The notes: generated by a model not told the origin, from the sequence alone. Counted from the stretch's first letter, positions 17,134-25,972 are shown. The stretch is DNA of 64,000 bases from Bradyrhizobium sp. Gha (GCF_900113735.1 NZ_FOQM01000014.1:102859-166858), one strand, 5' to 3'. Made by a program: numbers and translations.

Positions 17134-17757
17134 ATGAAGGGGCTCATTGTGGGCGCAGCCGCATTGGTTGCAGCCGGCTGGACAGCTTCGGCCGAGGCCG
17201 CCGATCTCAGTTACGGCCAGCGAGCGCCCTATACCGTCAATCAGCCACTCAACTCCTATAGCTGGGCCGGCCCGTATCTCGGTGGCAATCTCGGCTATGA
17301 ATGGGGCTCGGTCGGCAACAATCCCGCAAAGCCATCCGGATTCGTCGGCGGGGTGCAGGCCGGCTACAACTTCCAGAACGGCCCATGGGTGTTTGGCGTC
17401 GAGGGCGACATCCAGGCCGCCGGTGCCGATGATACTTTCGCGCCGTGGAAGTTCTCCAATCCCTGGTTCGGCACGCTGCGGGGTCGCGCGGGCTATGCCT
17501 TCAGCAACGTGCTCTTCTACGGCACTGCCGGTCTCGCCTTCGGCGAGCTGCGCGCGCAGACCTTCGGCTTGACGGAGTCGCACACAACGGCTGGCTGGAC
17601 TGCGGGGGTCGGCGCGGAAGTCGGCCTCGCGCCGAACTGGAGCGCGAAGCTCGAATATCTCTACGTCGACCTGTCGACCAGCCAGTTCGCGATTACCGGC
17701 GTGTCGAACGGCTACAGCGCCAGCATCGTGCGCGCAGGCGTGAACTATCACTTCTGA
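17134..17757 (+). CDS. Omp25/Omp31-type outer-membrane beta-barrel protein
   Basis: 207 residues from ATG 17134 (TTGGAG seven bases upstream). A signal peptide of about 22 residues ends at AEA|ADLSYG. The mature part has the YSWAGPYLGGNLGYEWG opening, GFVGGVQAGYNFQNGPWVFGVEGDI and repeated amphipathic strands, and ends in RAGVNYHF, the terminal Phe expected for BAM-inserted barrels. It fits the eight-stranded porin-like Omp25/31 family of Rhizobiales. Exact role unknown. A terminator follows. Confidence 0.9.
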   Translation: MKGLIVGAAALVAAGWTASAEAADLSYGQRAPYTVNQPLNSYSWAGPYLGGNLGYEWGSVGNNPAKPSGFVGGVQAGYNFQNGPWVFGVEGDIQAAGADDTFAPWKFSNPWFGTLRGRAGYAFSNVLFYGTAGLAFGELRAQTFGLTESHTTAGWTAGVGAEVGLAPNWSAKLEYLYVDLSTSQFAITGVSNGYSASIVRAGVNYHF

Positions 17758-17788
17758 TAGCGAAAGAAGAAAATACCGGACCACAACC

Positions 17789-17817
17789 TCCCGGCCGCTT
17801 GCGGCCGGGACTTTTTT
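17789..17817 (+). terminator. Rho-independent terminator after the outer-membrane protein
   Basis: The perfect stem CCCGGCCGC / GCGGCCGGG with a TT loop is followed by a run of six T. It lies 30 bp past the stop codon, before the convergent cold-shock gene. Confidence 0.85.
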
Positions 17818-17844
17818 CGCGCCAGCTTTGTTGGAGCAGGTGCC

Positions 17845-18060
17845 TTACGAAAGGATCACGAGATTGACCGCTTTCGGGCCCTTCCCCTTCTTGTCCGGTT
17901 CAACTTCGAACGTGATACGCTGTCCTTCGGCAAGGTCCTTCAGTCCCGCCCGCTCCACAGCAGTGATGTGAACGAAGACGTCGCGACCGCCGTCGTCCGG
18001 CTTGATAAAGCCGTAGCCGCGCTCGCCATTGAAGAACTTGACCGTTCCCGTATTGGCCAT
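17845..18060 (-). CDS. Cold-shock protein, CspA family
   Basis: 71 residues from ATG 18060. The five-strand OB fold has RNP1 as NGERGYGFIKPDD near residue 12 and RNP2 as DVFVHITAV near 28. Such proteins bind single-stranded RNA/DNA and melt RNA structure, often after cold shock or other stress. The upstream longer frame is not needed, since the family begins MANTGTVKFF. A 275-bp stretch without a gene upstream could hold a long structured leader, as is common for csp mRNAs. Confidence 0.95.
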   Translation of the reverse strand: MANTGTVKFFNGERGYGFIKPDDGGRDVFVHITAVERAGLKDLAEGQRITFEVEPDKKGKGPKAVNLVILS

Positions 18061-18335
18061 CGGGAAACTCCCCCTCATTGCTCCTCCGTCGCAAGCAGAC
18101 GCGCGTCGCGACATGACCGGGCATTACGAAGCCCGGGAGAGCTGGCCATCCTTGGGCAGACCCATCGGTCCGTCCGGATCTTTCTTAAGGCCTTCACTCC
18201 GCCGCAACCATTCGCGGAAGCGGAACGTAAAGCCAGTCACGGAAACAGCATAATACGGTTCTTTGCAGATTGACTACCGCTCCTGCATATTTTTCCCAAA
18301 GATCACGGTGCCTTACGTCGTGGGTACCTCCTAAT

Positions 18336-19196
18336 TTACGGCTTGGGTACCTCTAATCGGAATCTGGCGGCTCCGCCTTGGCCGAGCGGCATCTCCAGCT
18401 CGGGCAGGATCGTCTTGAGCTCGCTTTGCAGCGTGTACGGCGGATTGACGATCAGGAGCCCGGTCGAGGTGAGGGCGGCGCCGTCGGCTTGCGGCGCGAC
18501 GCTGAATTCGAGGCGGAGACATTTCCCCGGAGTCTTTGCGGCAGCTGCGGTGCGAGCCACGAGTTGCGCCAGCGTGTCGGTGGCGCGCCGGCTCTTGGCG
18601 GGATACCAGATTACATAGATACCGGTCGGCCATTTCGCGAAGGCGCTGGAGAACGCCTCGCCCAACCGCTCGAACTCGTCTTTGGCCTCGAAGGGCGGAT
18701 CGATCAGCACGAGCCCGCGTCGCTCCTTCGGCGGAACGAAAGCCGGCAGCGCCATCCAGCCGTCGAGATCGACCACGCGCGCCTGTTCGTCGCGCCGCAA
18801 CGCGTCGATCAGCGCCTTGCGCGCCTTCGGCTCGAGCTCGCAGGCCACCAGCCGGTCCTGCGGCCGCATCAGGGCGCGCGCGATCAGCGGCGAGCCTGGG
18901 TAAGCCTTGAGCTCGCCCTTCGGGTTGAAGGCCCGGACGATGTCCATATACGGCTTGGTCAGCGCGACGCTCTCGTTCGAGAGGCGCGCCTGCATCAGTC
19001 GCGCGATGCCGGTCAGCCACTCGCCGCTGCGGCGGGCCTCGTCGCTGTCGAGATCATAGAGGCCGGCACCCGCATGGGTGTCGATGACGCGGAAGGCGGC
19101 TGGCTTGTCCTGCAGATAAGTCAGGATGCGTGCCAGCACGATGTGCTTGATGACATCGGCAAAATTGCCGGCATGAAAGGCGTGGCGATAGTTCAT
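18336..19196 (-). CDS. rlmJ: 23S rRNA (adenine(2030)-N6)-methyltransferase RlmJ
   Basis: 286 residues starting MNYRHAFHAGNFADVIKH, the conserved RlmJ opening. The SAM region is VIDTHAGAGLYDL near residue 40 and the catalytic DPPF motif is VLIDPPFEAKDEFERL near 165. It methylates A2030 of 23S rRNA. A longer in-frame start at 19646 would run through a palindromic repeat and the RNase gene, so I reject it. The 3' end is followed by an imperfect tandem copy of its last ~22 bases. Confidence 0.92.
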   Translation of the reverse strand: MNYRHAFHAGNFADVIKHIVLARILTYLQDKPAAFRVIDTHAGAGLYDLDSDEARRSGEWLTGIARLMQARLSNESVALTKPYMDIVRAFNPKGELKAYPGSPLIARALMRPQDRLVACELEPKARKALIDALRRDEQARVVDLDGWMALPAFVPPKERRGLVLIDPPFEAKDEFERLGEAFSSAFAKWPTGIYVIWYPAKSRRATDTLAQLVARTAAAAKTPGKCLRLEFSVAPQADGAALTSTGLLIVNPPYTLQSELKTILPELEMPLGQGGAARFRLEVPKP

Positions 19197-19235
19197 GGGA
19201 TAGGACTGCGTTGTCTCGCGTGATCCTAACCCCTT

Positions 19236-19313
19236 GTCATTGCGAGCGCAGCGAAGCAATCCAGAATCTAACCGCGGGGGCAGTCTGGATCGCTTCGCTG
19301 CGCTCGCAATGAC
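19236..19313. repeat. Palindromic intergenic repeat, family R1
   Basis: A 30-base arm (19236-19265, starting GTCATTGCGAGCGC) and its inverse (19284-19313, ending CTCGCAATGAC) match at all but one position, with an 18-base loop. Related copies lie at 53402-53480 and, broken, at 63623-63680. It would form a strong stem-loop in RNA and may stabilise or end transcripts. Confidence 0.9.
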
Positions 19314-19318
19314 GGGAG

Positions 19319-20032
19319 CTACCCACCCCTGATCGGCGGCATCGTCACCTGGTCGCGGCGGCAGGAGCGGCGTTCGAGCTCGTCGCAGGCGCGGAATTGC
19401 AGGTCCTTGCTGAGGCAGATGCGGACTTCGGACAGCCGCGTCCGGTTGCAGGTGATCGAGATGGCCGCATTGCTCAAACCGGGATTGGCCTTGATGAAGG
19501 CTTCTTCCACCTCGCCCGGCGCCACCGTCTTGGCCTCCGACAGCTCGAGATATTCGGCCGGGATCTTGATCGCGGCGCGCGCCTTGCGAATGGTCTCGAA
19601 ATAAGTGCGGTCGGTGAGCCCGGAGCAGGTGCCGTGCTTGTCCCATTCATTGAAGATCAGTCCTGGCGCCGGCATCAAATCGAGCATCGAAGAGACGATG
19701 CTGCGGTTCAGCCGCGGCGACGGCCGCTGACAATATTCCGGAAAGCCGCTCTCATATTGCGGCCAGAGCCCGTGAACGACGAAGGAATAAGGCCGTCCCT
19801 CGCACTGGACGTTCGAGCGCCCGCCGCTGCGGCCGCGCTCGGCCGCTTCCTCGCAGAAGGACGGCGACCACGACAGCGACAGCACGTAGAAATCGAATTC
19901 ACCGGGTGTGTTCTGCCGCTTGTCCTGCGCCTTTGCACCGTCGGCGAGCGAGATCAGCCCGACGGCAAGGGTCAGGGGGAGGGTCAGCGAGATCACGAGA
20001 CGGGAGAACGAAGGCAATCTAAAGTAAAACAT
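19319..20032 (-). CDS. Secreted ribonuclease T2-family protein
   Basis: 237 residues from ATG 20032 (GAGGGG seven bases upstream). An N-terminal signal peptide ends near AKAQD. Both catalytic segments are intact: CAS I as FVVHGLWPQYESG near residue 90 and CAS II as NEWDKHGTCSGLT near 135, each with the required His. The enzyme should cut RNA via 2',3'-cyclic phosphates in the periplasm or outside, probably for nutrient scavenging. Four conserved Cys could form disulfides. Confidence 0.93.
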   Translation of the reverse strand: MFYFRLPSFSRLVISLTLPLTLAVGLISLADGAKAQDKRQNTPGEFDFYVLSLSWSPSFCEEAAERGRSGGRSNVQCEGRPYSFVVHGLWPQYESGFPEYCQRPSPRLNRSIVSSMLDLMPAPGLIFNEWDKHGTCSGLTDRTYFETIRKARAAIKIPAEYLELSEAKTVAPGEVEEAFIKANPGLSNAAISITCNRTRLSEVRICLSKDLQFRACDELERRSCRRDQVTMPPIRGG

Positions 20033-20153
20033 GGTGACGCCCCTCAACTAGACTGTGCAGAAAGCCTAGCAGGCAACGTGAACATTTCAAGAACAAAATT
20101 CAGGTGCGACAGACGACCTGGTCGCTCGATAAGCCCGAATCAGGGGCTTCGGC

Positions 20154-20618
20154 TCAGGGCTTGGCTGCGCGGCAGGACGGATTGTACGCCCAGTTGCGGT
20201 CGAGTCCGACCACGCACCATTCGACGCCCTGACCATATCCGGCAAAGCCGCCATCCTCGATGATCGAGAAGTGCACCCTGCGCACCTTGCCGTCAGTAAG
20301 CATGGCCTCGCCGGTGCAGTAGCGGCGCGGAATGTTGTCCGACGCCCAGGGCCGGAAAGCCGTCTCGTGAACATTGGCGAAGCCCGTGATTTGCAACGGC
20401 GAATTCCAGAACGAGCTTTCCTTCTCCCAGAACTGGCTCGAGATTGTCGGCAGCGCCTTGTCGCATTCGGCGACATTGCCGTCATACCGTGGGCCGCTCA
20501 GCCAGAAATTCAGCTCCAACGGGTTGGCGGCCTTGGCCTCGGTGAGCGACAGCGCTCCGAATACGAGGCCGAGAACGGCGGCAAAGCGAAGTGATTTCAG
20601 GGAGGTCGAGGCGCGCAT
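20154..20618 (-). CDS. Conserved exported protein of unknown function
   Basis: About 154 residues from ATG 20618 (the upstream Met adds six). A signal peptide ends near EAKAANP. The mature part has four Cys (in AECDKAL, RRYCTGE, EWCVVGL and PSCRAAK) and the aromatic run FWEKESSFWNSPLQITGF. I do not recognise a named family. It lies next to the RNase T2 gene on the same strand, 120 bp away. Confidence 0.75.
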   Translation of the reverse strand: MRASTSLKSLRFAAVLGLVFGALSLTEAKAANPLELNFWLSGPRYDGNVAECDKALPTISSQFWEKESSFWNSPLQITGFANVHETAFRPWASDNIPRRYCTGEAMLTDGKVRRVHFSIIEDGGFAGYGQGVEWCVVGLDRNWAYNPSCRAAKP

Positions 20619-20800
20619 GGGCAATCCAGACAGCATGATCTGCGAAGGTCAGACGGTGCCGCGAAGGGCGGGGGAGGTCAAGTGCAGCGCGGCAACACTC
20701 GGGCAGGAGTTGATCATAACGTCGCACTCGACAGGCCTTCGGTTCTTTCCACCGCCGCGCCGGCAACGTAAACTGCCGGCGATCAATCGGAGTGACGGGA

Positions 20801-21094
20801 ATGCGAATCATTGCGGCCGCGGGCCTTCTTGCCTTGGGTATGATGGCGAGCCAGTCGGCGCGCGCCGACATTCTCCCGGTGCCTCCTTTCAAGGGCAACG
20901 ACACCGGCGGCATCATCGCTTATTCGATGGCGACCCAGGTCGATGCGCGCCAGATCGCGGTCGATCACTGTGCGCAGTACGGCAAGGTGGTGAAATTCCT
21001 CGCGGTGCAGGCCTATCAGGGCGGTTACATCTCGTTCGCCTGTCGTTGGGTGCCCTACGGCGCCGCCGATCGGCCGATCCGCACCCTCTACTGA
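20801..21094 (+). CDS. Small exported protein of unknown function
   Basis: 97 residues from ATG 20801, with GGAG eight bases upstream. A signal peptide (IIAAAGLLALGMMASQSARAD) precedes about 75 residues with two Cys, in DHCAQYGK and SFACRWVPYG. Rhizobiales genomes carry many such small periplasmic proteins; no function is recognised. It is followed 48 bp later by the DUF3617 gene, so they may be co-expressed. Confidence 0.75.
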   Translation: MRIIAAAGLLALGMMASQSARADILPVPPFKGNDTGGIIAYSMATQVDARQIAVDHCAQYGKVVKFLAVQAYQGGYISFACRWVPYGAADRPIRTLY

Positions 21095-21142
21095 GGCGTT
21101 TCGGAACGGCCGGCCTCGACATCTCAGCCGGGAGTTTCTGCT

Positions 21143-21676
21143 ATGACGCGCAAGCTTGCTTTGCTCGGATCAGTCGCTTGTCTCGTGCTGTCGGCAGGCA
21201 GCGCCGTCGCTGACGACCTGCCGGTGCGCAAGGCGGGCCTCTGGGAAATGAAAATGGTCAGGACCGGCTCGGCGATGCCGGAGATGACCATGCAGCATTG
21301 CACCGACGAGACTGTCGACAAGGAGATGAGCAACAACATCTCGCCGATGGCCAAGCAGGTCTGCTCCAAGCAAGACGTCAAGAAGACGGCCACCGGTTAT
21401 GTCAGCGATTCCGAGTGCAGCGTCGCCGGCATGTCCACGACCTCGCACGCCGAGATAACAGGCGATTTCAATTCGGCCTACACGGTGAAGACCTCGTCAC
21501 ATGCGCAAGGCGGTGCCGCCGGTACCGCAGGGCGCGACACCACCATGACGCTGGAGGCCAAATGGCTTGGCGCATGCAAGACCGACCAGAAGCCCGGCGA
21601 CATCGTGATGCCCGGCGGGTTCAAGATGAACGTGCGCGACCTCGACAAGCTGAAGGCGCTGCTGCCGAAGCAGTAG
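21143..21676 (+). CDS. DUF3617-family exported protein
   Basis: 177 residues. The signal peptide ends near GSAVADDLP. The mature part has the DUF3617 opening (RKAGLWEMKMVRTGSAMPEMTMQHCTDE) and four Cys, including KQVCSKQDV and DSECSVAG, then a beta-rich tail. The family is periplasmic and uncharacterised. Confidence 0.85.
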   Translation: MTRKLALLGSVACLVLSAGSAVADDLPVRKAGLWEMKMVRTGSAMPEMTMQHCTDETVDKEMSNNISPMAKQVCSKQDVKKTATGYVSDSECSVAGMSTTSHAEITGDFNSAYTVKTSSHAQGGAAGTAGRDTTMTLEAKWLGACKTDQKPGDIVMPGGFKMNVRDLDKLKALLPKQ

Positions 21677-21751
21677 TGCCGGAAACCGCTCCCTCGCCCA
21701 GTTCGCACTGGGACGCGACGAGCCTCGCTCGTGCCGAGCGAGGTCAGAAAG

Positions 21752-23140
21752 CTACACCGGTATCCGGACGCTCGCCCTCAATCCACCCATCGGGCTGTCG
21801 CCCAGCGTGATGTCGCCGCCATGCAAGCGGGCGATGTCGCGGGCGATCGCCAGGCCCAAGCCCGTGCCGCCTTCGTCCTGGTTACGGGCATTGTCGAGCC
21901 GCAGGAACGGCTTGAACACTTCCTCGCGCAAATGCACCGGAATACCCGGGCCGTCGTCGTCGACCGTCACAGTCAGATAGCGGTGATCGCGCTGACCGGA
22001 GATGGCGATGGCCTTGCCATAGCGCGCGGCATTGGTGACGAGGTTGGCGAGGCAGCGCTTGAACGAGGCCGGCTTCACCGTCACCACGGGCAGGCCACTG
22101 AATGTCACGGTCGCGGCATGGCCATGGCGTTCGGCGTCGCTGCGCAACTCCTCGAGCGCCTGCACCATGTCGGTCGGCTGCGACTGCTCGCCGGAATCGC
22201 CGCGGGCAAAGGCGAGGTAATCCTCCAGCATCATCGACATCTCGTCGACGTCCTTGCGCATGCCCTCGAGTTCGGGGTTGTCGCCGATCAGCGCCAGCTC
22301 GAGCTTGAAACGGGTGAGGATGGTGCGCAGATCGTGGCTGACGCCGGCGAGCATCGCGGTGCGCTGCTCCATCGCGCGTTCGATGCGCGACTTCATCTCG
22401 AGGAAGGCGCCCGCCGCGCGACGCACTTCGCGCGCACCGCGGGGCCTGAAGTTCGGCGCCTCGCGGCCCTTGCCGAAGCTTTCCGCGGCATCCGCAAGCC
22501 GCAGGATCGGCTTGATCTGGTTGCGCAGGAACAGCACCGACACGATCAGCAGGATCGAGGACGTGCCGACCATCCAGAACAGGAAGATCTCCGAGTTCGA
22601 GGCATACGCGGCGCTGCGCTGCGCGAACACGCGCATCACGGCATCGTCGAGCTGGATGCGGATCTCGACGAGGTTGGAGCGGCCGACCGTGTCGATCCAG
22701 AACGAGCGTCCGATCTGGCGGCCCAGCTGCACCGACAGCGTCTGGTCGAGCAGCGAGAAGAACGGTTTTGGCCCGGGCGGCGGCATGTCGCCAGGCGGCA
22801 GGAAATCGACGGTGAGTTGCAGGCGCTGCAGGGCGATGCGGCGAATCTGTTCGCGGTCCTTGTCCTGTGGATAGCCCTTGTAGATGTCGATCAGCGCGGC
22901 GATGTCCTGCACCACCGCGGCCGAGAGGCGGCGCGTCACCGTGTTCCAGTGCCGCTCCATGAACACGAAGGCGACCACCGATTGCAGGATCACCATCGGC
23001 ACGATCATGATGAGCAGGGCGCGCGCATAGAGGCCGGTCGGCATCCAGCCCTTGAATGCGTTGCCCATCCAGCCGTTGGCGCGCGAAACACGGCCGGCGG
23101 CGCTCTTCAGAAGCGTCAGGCCGGTATCGATCGTGCTCAT
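21752..23140 (-). CDS. EnvZ-type sensor histidine kinase
   Basis: About 462 residues. Two hydrophobic segments (about 36-58 and 185-205) flank a periplasmic sensing domain. A HAMP region follows (FLRNQIKPILRLADAAESFG), then the H-box AGVSHDLRTILTRF with the phospho-accepting His, and N, G1 and G2 boxes (LVTNAARYG, VDDDGPGIP, GGTGLGLAIARDI). The H-box has Ile where Pro is usual (DLRTPLTR). It should phosphorylate the OmpR-like regulator encoded just upstream. The start may instead be GTG 23158, overlapping less with nothing else in frame. Confidence 0.92.
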   Translation of the reverse strand: MSTIDTGLTLLKSAAGRVSRANGWMGNAFKGWMPTGLYARALLIMIVPMVILQSVVAFVFMERHWNTVTRRLSAAVVQDIAALIDIYKGYPQDKDREQIRRIALQRLQLTVDFLPPGDMPPPGPKPFFSLLDQTLSVQLGRQIGRSFWIDTVGRSNLVEIRIQLDDAVMRVFAQRSAAYASNSEIFLFWMVGTSSILLIVSVLFLRNQIKPILRLADAAESFGKGREAPNFRPRGAREVRRAAGAFLEMKSRIERAMEQRTAMLAGVSHDLRTILTRFKLELALIGDNPELEGMRKDVDEMSMMLEDYLAFARGDSGEQSQPTDMVQALEELRSDAERHGHAATVTFSGLPVVTVKPASFKRCLANLVTNAARYGKAIAISGQRDHRYLTVTVDDDGPGIPVHLREEVFKPFLRLDNARNQDEGGTGLGLAIARDIARLHGGDITLGDSPMGGLRASVRIPV

Positions 23141-23161
23141 CGGTCTTGCTTCACTCAACGT

Positions 23162-23893
23162 CTACGGCGAGGCCACGAGCCGGTAGCCGATGCCGCGCAC
23201 CGCCTGCAGGAACAGGGGATTGGCAGGATCGGTCTCGATCTTGCGCCTGAGGCGATTGATCTGGACGTCGACGGCGCGCTCGTTGACGCTGCCGTTGCCG
23301 GTCAGCGCGCTGCGCGGCACGGTCTCGCCCGGCGTCTCCGAGAGAATCCGCAGCATCTCGCGCTCGCGGTCGGTGAGATGGATGACCTCCTCGCCCTGAC
23401 GCAATTCGCCGCGATCGAGATGATAGACGTAAGGACCGAACGCGATCTTCTCCACCGCCGCGGCCTGGACCGGCGGCGCGGCGCGTTTGAGGATGTTGTT
23501 GATGCGCAGCGCCAGCTCGCGCGGCTCGAACGGCTTTGCGACGTAATCGTCGGCGCCGATCTGGAGGCCCTCGATACGGGCCTCGGGCTCATGCCGCGCG
23601 GTCAGCATCACGATCGGCACCGAGGAGGAGGTGCGGATGAACCGGGCGAGATCGAAGCCGGTCTCGCCGGGCATCATGACGTCGAGGATCAACAAGTCGA
23701 AATGCAGTCCCAGCAGCTTCGCGCGGGCATCGCCGGCACTGGCGGCAGTGGTGACGCGATAGCCTTCGGCCGCGAGAAAGCGCGACAAGAGATCGCGGAT
23801 GCGGCGATCGTCGTCGACCAGCAGCAGATGGGGGGCGTCGTCGGCCGGTTGCGCCGGCGGGCGGGCGAGCGTGGCAGCGAGCGGCACGGTCAC
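23162..23893 (-). CDS. OmpR/PhoB-family response regulator
   Basis: 243 residues. The receiver domain has LLVDDDRRIRDLL near residue 24, the phospho-Asp in LLILDVMMPG near 67 and the Lys in YVAKPFEPRE near 117. A winged-helix DNA-binding domain follows (LTDREREMLRILSE; NERAVDVQINRLRRKIE). It is the partner of the EnvZ-like kinase downstream. Its start overlaps the marR stop by 4 bp, so the three genes are one operon. Confidence 0.94.
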   Translation of the reverse strand: MTVPLAATLARPPAQPADDAPHLLLVDDDRRIRDLLSRFLAAEGYRVTTAASAGDARAKLLGLHFDLLILDVMMPGETGFDLARFIRTSSSVPIVMLTARHEPEARIEGLQIGADDYVAKPFEPRELALRINNILKRAAPPVQAAAVEKIAFGPYVYHLDRGELRQGEEVIHLTDREREMLRILSETPGETVPRSALTGNGSVNERAVDVQINRLRRKIETDPANPLFLQAVRGIGYRLVASP

Positions 23894-24429
23894 TCCTTTG
23901 AGGCTTGATTGGTGGCGAAGATCGTCTCCAGCACCTTGTCCGGATCGTCGCGGTCGATCATGGCACGCAGGAAGCGCTTGACGGTCTCGGCGTCATCAGG
24001 CGCCATCTCGGCGAGCGCCCTGGTGATCCGCGTGGTCTGGAGGCCGGCGAGCTTCTGCACCAGCGCCTCGCCCTTCGGTGTCGCATAGAGCAGCCGCTGG
24101 CGTCGGTCATTGTCGCCGGTCTTCTGCACGATATAGCCCTCGTCCAGCAGCTGCTTGAGCACGCGGCCGAGCGACTGTTTGGTGATGCGCAGGACGTCGA
24201 GAAGGTCGGCGACCTTGAGCCCCGGGTAGCGGTAGACGAAATGCATGACCCGGTGATGGGCCCGGCCGAAGCCAAAAGCCTCCAGCTCCTGGTCGGGATC
24301 GCCGACGAAATCGCGATAGGCGAAGAACAGCAGCTCGATGATATCCCAGCGCAAATTGCCTCCTTCGCCTGCCGCCGGCCGGGGCTCGGCAGCGCTTTGA
24401 GAGGGAGTCGCGAAATTTATGTCAGGCAT
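23890..24429 (-). CDS. MarR-family transcriptional regulator
   Basis: 179 residues from ATG 24429. The winged-helix domain is VADLLDVLRITKQSLGRVLKQLLDEGYIVQKTGDNDRRQRLLYATPKGEAL, including the DxRxR wing. It is the first gene of an operon with an OmpR-type regulator (4-bp overlap) and a histidine kinase, and is divergent from ilvE across about 340 bp. The ligand is unknown. It may control its own operon and ilvE. Confidence 0.92.
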   Translation of the reverse strand: MPDINFATPSQSAAEPRPAAGEGGNLRWDIIELLFFAYRDFVGDPDQELEAFGFGRAHHRVMHFVYRYPGLKVADLLDVLRITKQSLGRVLKQLLDEGYIVQKTGDNDRRQRLLYATPKGEALVQKLAGLQTTRITRALAEMAPDDAETVKRFLRAMIDRDDPDKVLETIFATNQASKE

Positions 24430-24768
24430 ATTGACGTATCTTGGGTTCAATGTTACAAAACGATTGGCCCGCACGAAATTTTAGATCGTTTCGCGTCGGG
24501 TAGCATTTCCAGGAGCGGCCGGAGTGTGCCCGACAGGCGGTGACGGCCGAAGCAGATCTACCGTGCGATTGTCGAGCGGCATTTCGGCAAAACATACTGG
24601 ACTTCCGCCTTCCGCAAAAGCATGTCCTCGGGAGACATGCTGGTCACGGAAACCGGCCGTAAGAAGGCTGGCGGAGGTTCGGCCAGAAACCTAATGAGCC
24701 AGCCGGGCCCGAAAATGGGCAGGCGGGCGCGAAAAGCAGCGCCGCCACCGGCAGCGGGAGGCAAGGAC
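24430..24768. promoter_or_regulatory. Divergent promoter region between marR and ilvE
   Basis: About 340 bp with no gene. The part next to marR is AT-rich (24400-24490), as expected for promoters and a MarR operator, but I could not define a specific palindrome with confidence. The ilvE ribosome site GGGAGG is at its right end. Confidence 0.45.
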
Positions 24769-25851
24769 ATGAGCATGAAATTCGACATCCAGCCCGCATC
24801 CAATCCGACGCCCGAGAAGGACCGGGTCGCCAAGCTGGTGGACCCCGGCTTCGGGCGCGTGTTCACCGATCACATGGCGGTGGTCCGCTACAACCAGTCC
24901 AAGGGCGGCTGGTATGAGGCGAAGATCGAGGCGCGTGCCAATTTCCAGATCGATCCGGCCGGTGCGGTCCTGCACTATGCGCAGGAAATCTTTGAGGGCC
25001 TCAAGGCCTACAAGCGCGACGACGGCGGCGTGAACCTGTTCCGTCCCGACGCCAACGCGCGCCGCTTCAAGGACTCCGCCGATCGCATGGCCATGGCGCA
25101 GCTCCCGGAAGATGTCTTCATCGAGGCCGTCGAGCAGGTCGTGCGCATCGATCGCGCCTGGATGCCGGGCGGCGAGGGCAGCCTCTATCTGCGTCCCTTC
25201 ATGATCGCGAGCGAGACCTTCCTCGGCGTCAAGCCGTCGTCCGAATACATCTTCGCGGTGATCGCCTCACCCGTCGGCTCCTATTTCAAGGGTGGCCCCG
25301 CGCCCGTCTCGATCTGGGTGTCGGAGAATTACACGCGCGCCGCCGTCGGCGGCACCGGCGCCGTCAAGTGCGGCGGCAATTATGCGGCCAGCCTGCGCGC
25401 GCAGGCCGAAGCGATCCAGCACGGCTGCGATCAGGTCGTGTTCCTCGATGCGGTCGAGCGCCGCTACATCGAGGAGCTCGGCGGCATGAACGTGTTCTTC
25501 GTGTTCGACGACGGCTCGCTGTCGACGCCGCCGCTCGGCACCATCCTGCCCGGCATCACCCGCGACTCCATCATCGCGCTCGCCCGCGATGCCGGCAAGA
25601 CCGTGCGCGAGGAGCCGTATTCGCTCGACCAGTGGCGCAAGGATGCAGCGAGCGGCAGGCTCAAGGAAGCGTTTGCCTGCGGCACTGCCGCCGTGATCTC
25701 GCCGATCGGCAGGGTGCGCTCGGTCAGCGGCGACTTCGAGATCTCGGGCGGCGCCGCCGGCCCCGTCGCCATGGGCCTGCGCAAGCAACTCGTCGACATC
25801 CAGTACGGCCGCACCAACGATCCGCACAACTGGATCCGCAAGGTGTTTTGA
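24769..25851 (+). CDS. ilvE: Branched-chain amino-acid aminotransferase
   Basis: 360 residues from ATG 24769 (GGGAGG upstream; the longer frame to 24622 lacks family sequence). It is a fold-type IV PLP enzyme: FEGLKAYKRDDGGVNLFRP near residue 75, the lysine region GTGAVKCGGNYAASL near 195 and ELGGMNVFFV near 236. It makes or breaks down Leu, Ile and Val by exchanging the amino group with glutamate. A palindromic repeat follows the stop. Confidence 0.94.
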   Translation: MSMKFDIQPASNPTPEKDRVAKLVDPGFGRVFTDHMAVVRYNQSKGGWYEAKIEARANFQIDPAGAVLHYAQEIFEGLKAYKRDDGGVNLFRPDANARRFKDSADRMAMAQLPEDVFIEAVEQVVRIDRAWMPGGEGSLYLRPFMIASETFLGVKPSSEYIFAVIASPVGSYFKGGPAPVSIWVSENYTRAAVGGTGAVKCGGNYAASLRAQAEAIQHGCDQVVFLDAVERRYIEELGGMNVFFVFDDGSLSTPPLGTILPGITRDSIIALARDAGKTVREEPYSLDQWRKDAASGRLKEAFACGTAAVISPIGRVRSVSGDFEISGGAAGPVAMGLRKQLVDIQYGRTNDPHNWIRKVF

Positions 25852-25861
25852 GGCTGAGGCA

Positions 25862-25927
25862 GTCATTCCGGGATGGTCCGAAGGACCAGACCCGGAATCT
25901 CGATGCTTCGCATCGCCCCGGAATGAC
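25862..25927. repeat. Palindromic intergenic repeat, family R2
   Basis: Begins GTCATTCCGGG and ends CCCGGAATGAC, with internal smaller inverted pieces (GGTCCGAAGGACC; GATGCTTCGCATC). It lies between ilvE and hisS. Related copies are at 27827-27917 and 35180-35219. Confidence 0.85.
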
Positions 25928-25972
25928 GGCCGCAACAGTTGCCGCATCGCGCGTCGGCTGGTAAACGCCCGC

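Noticed and set aside
19197..19646. Longer N-terminus for rlmJ
   Set aside because: Would translate a palindromic repeat and part of the RNase gene; the family starts at MNYRHAFHAGNF.
21731..23908. 725-codon plus-strand frame opposite the histidine kinase and regulator
   Set aside because: Antisense shadow, rich in His/Arg/Asp from GC bias.
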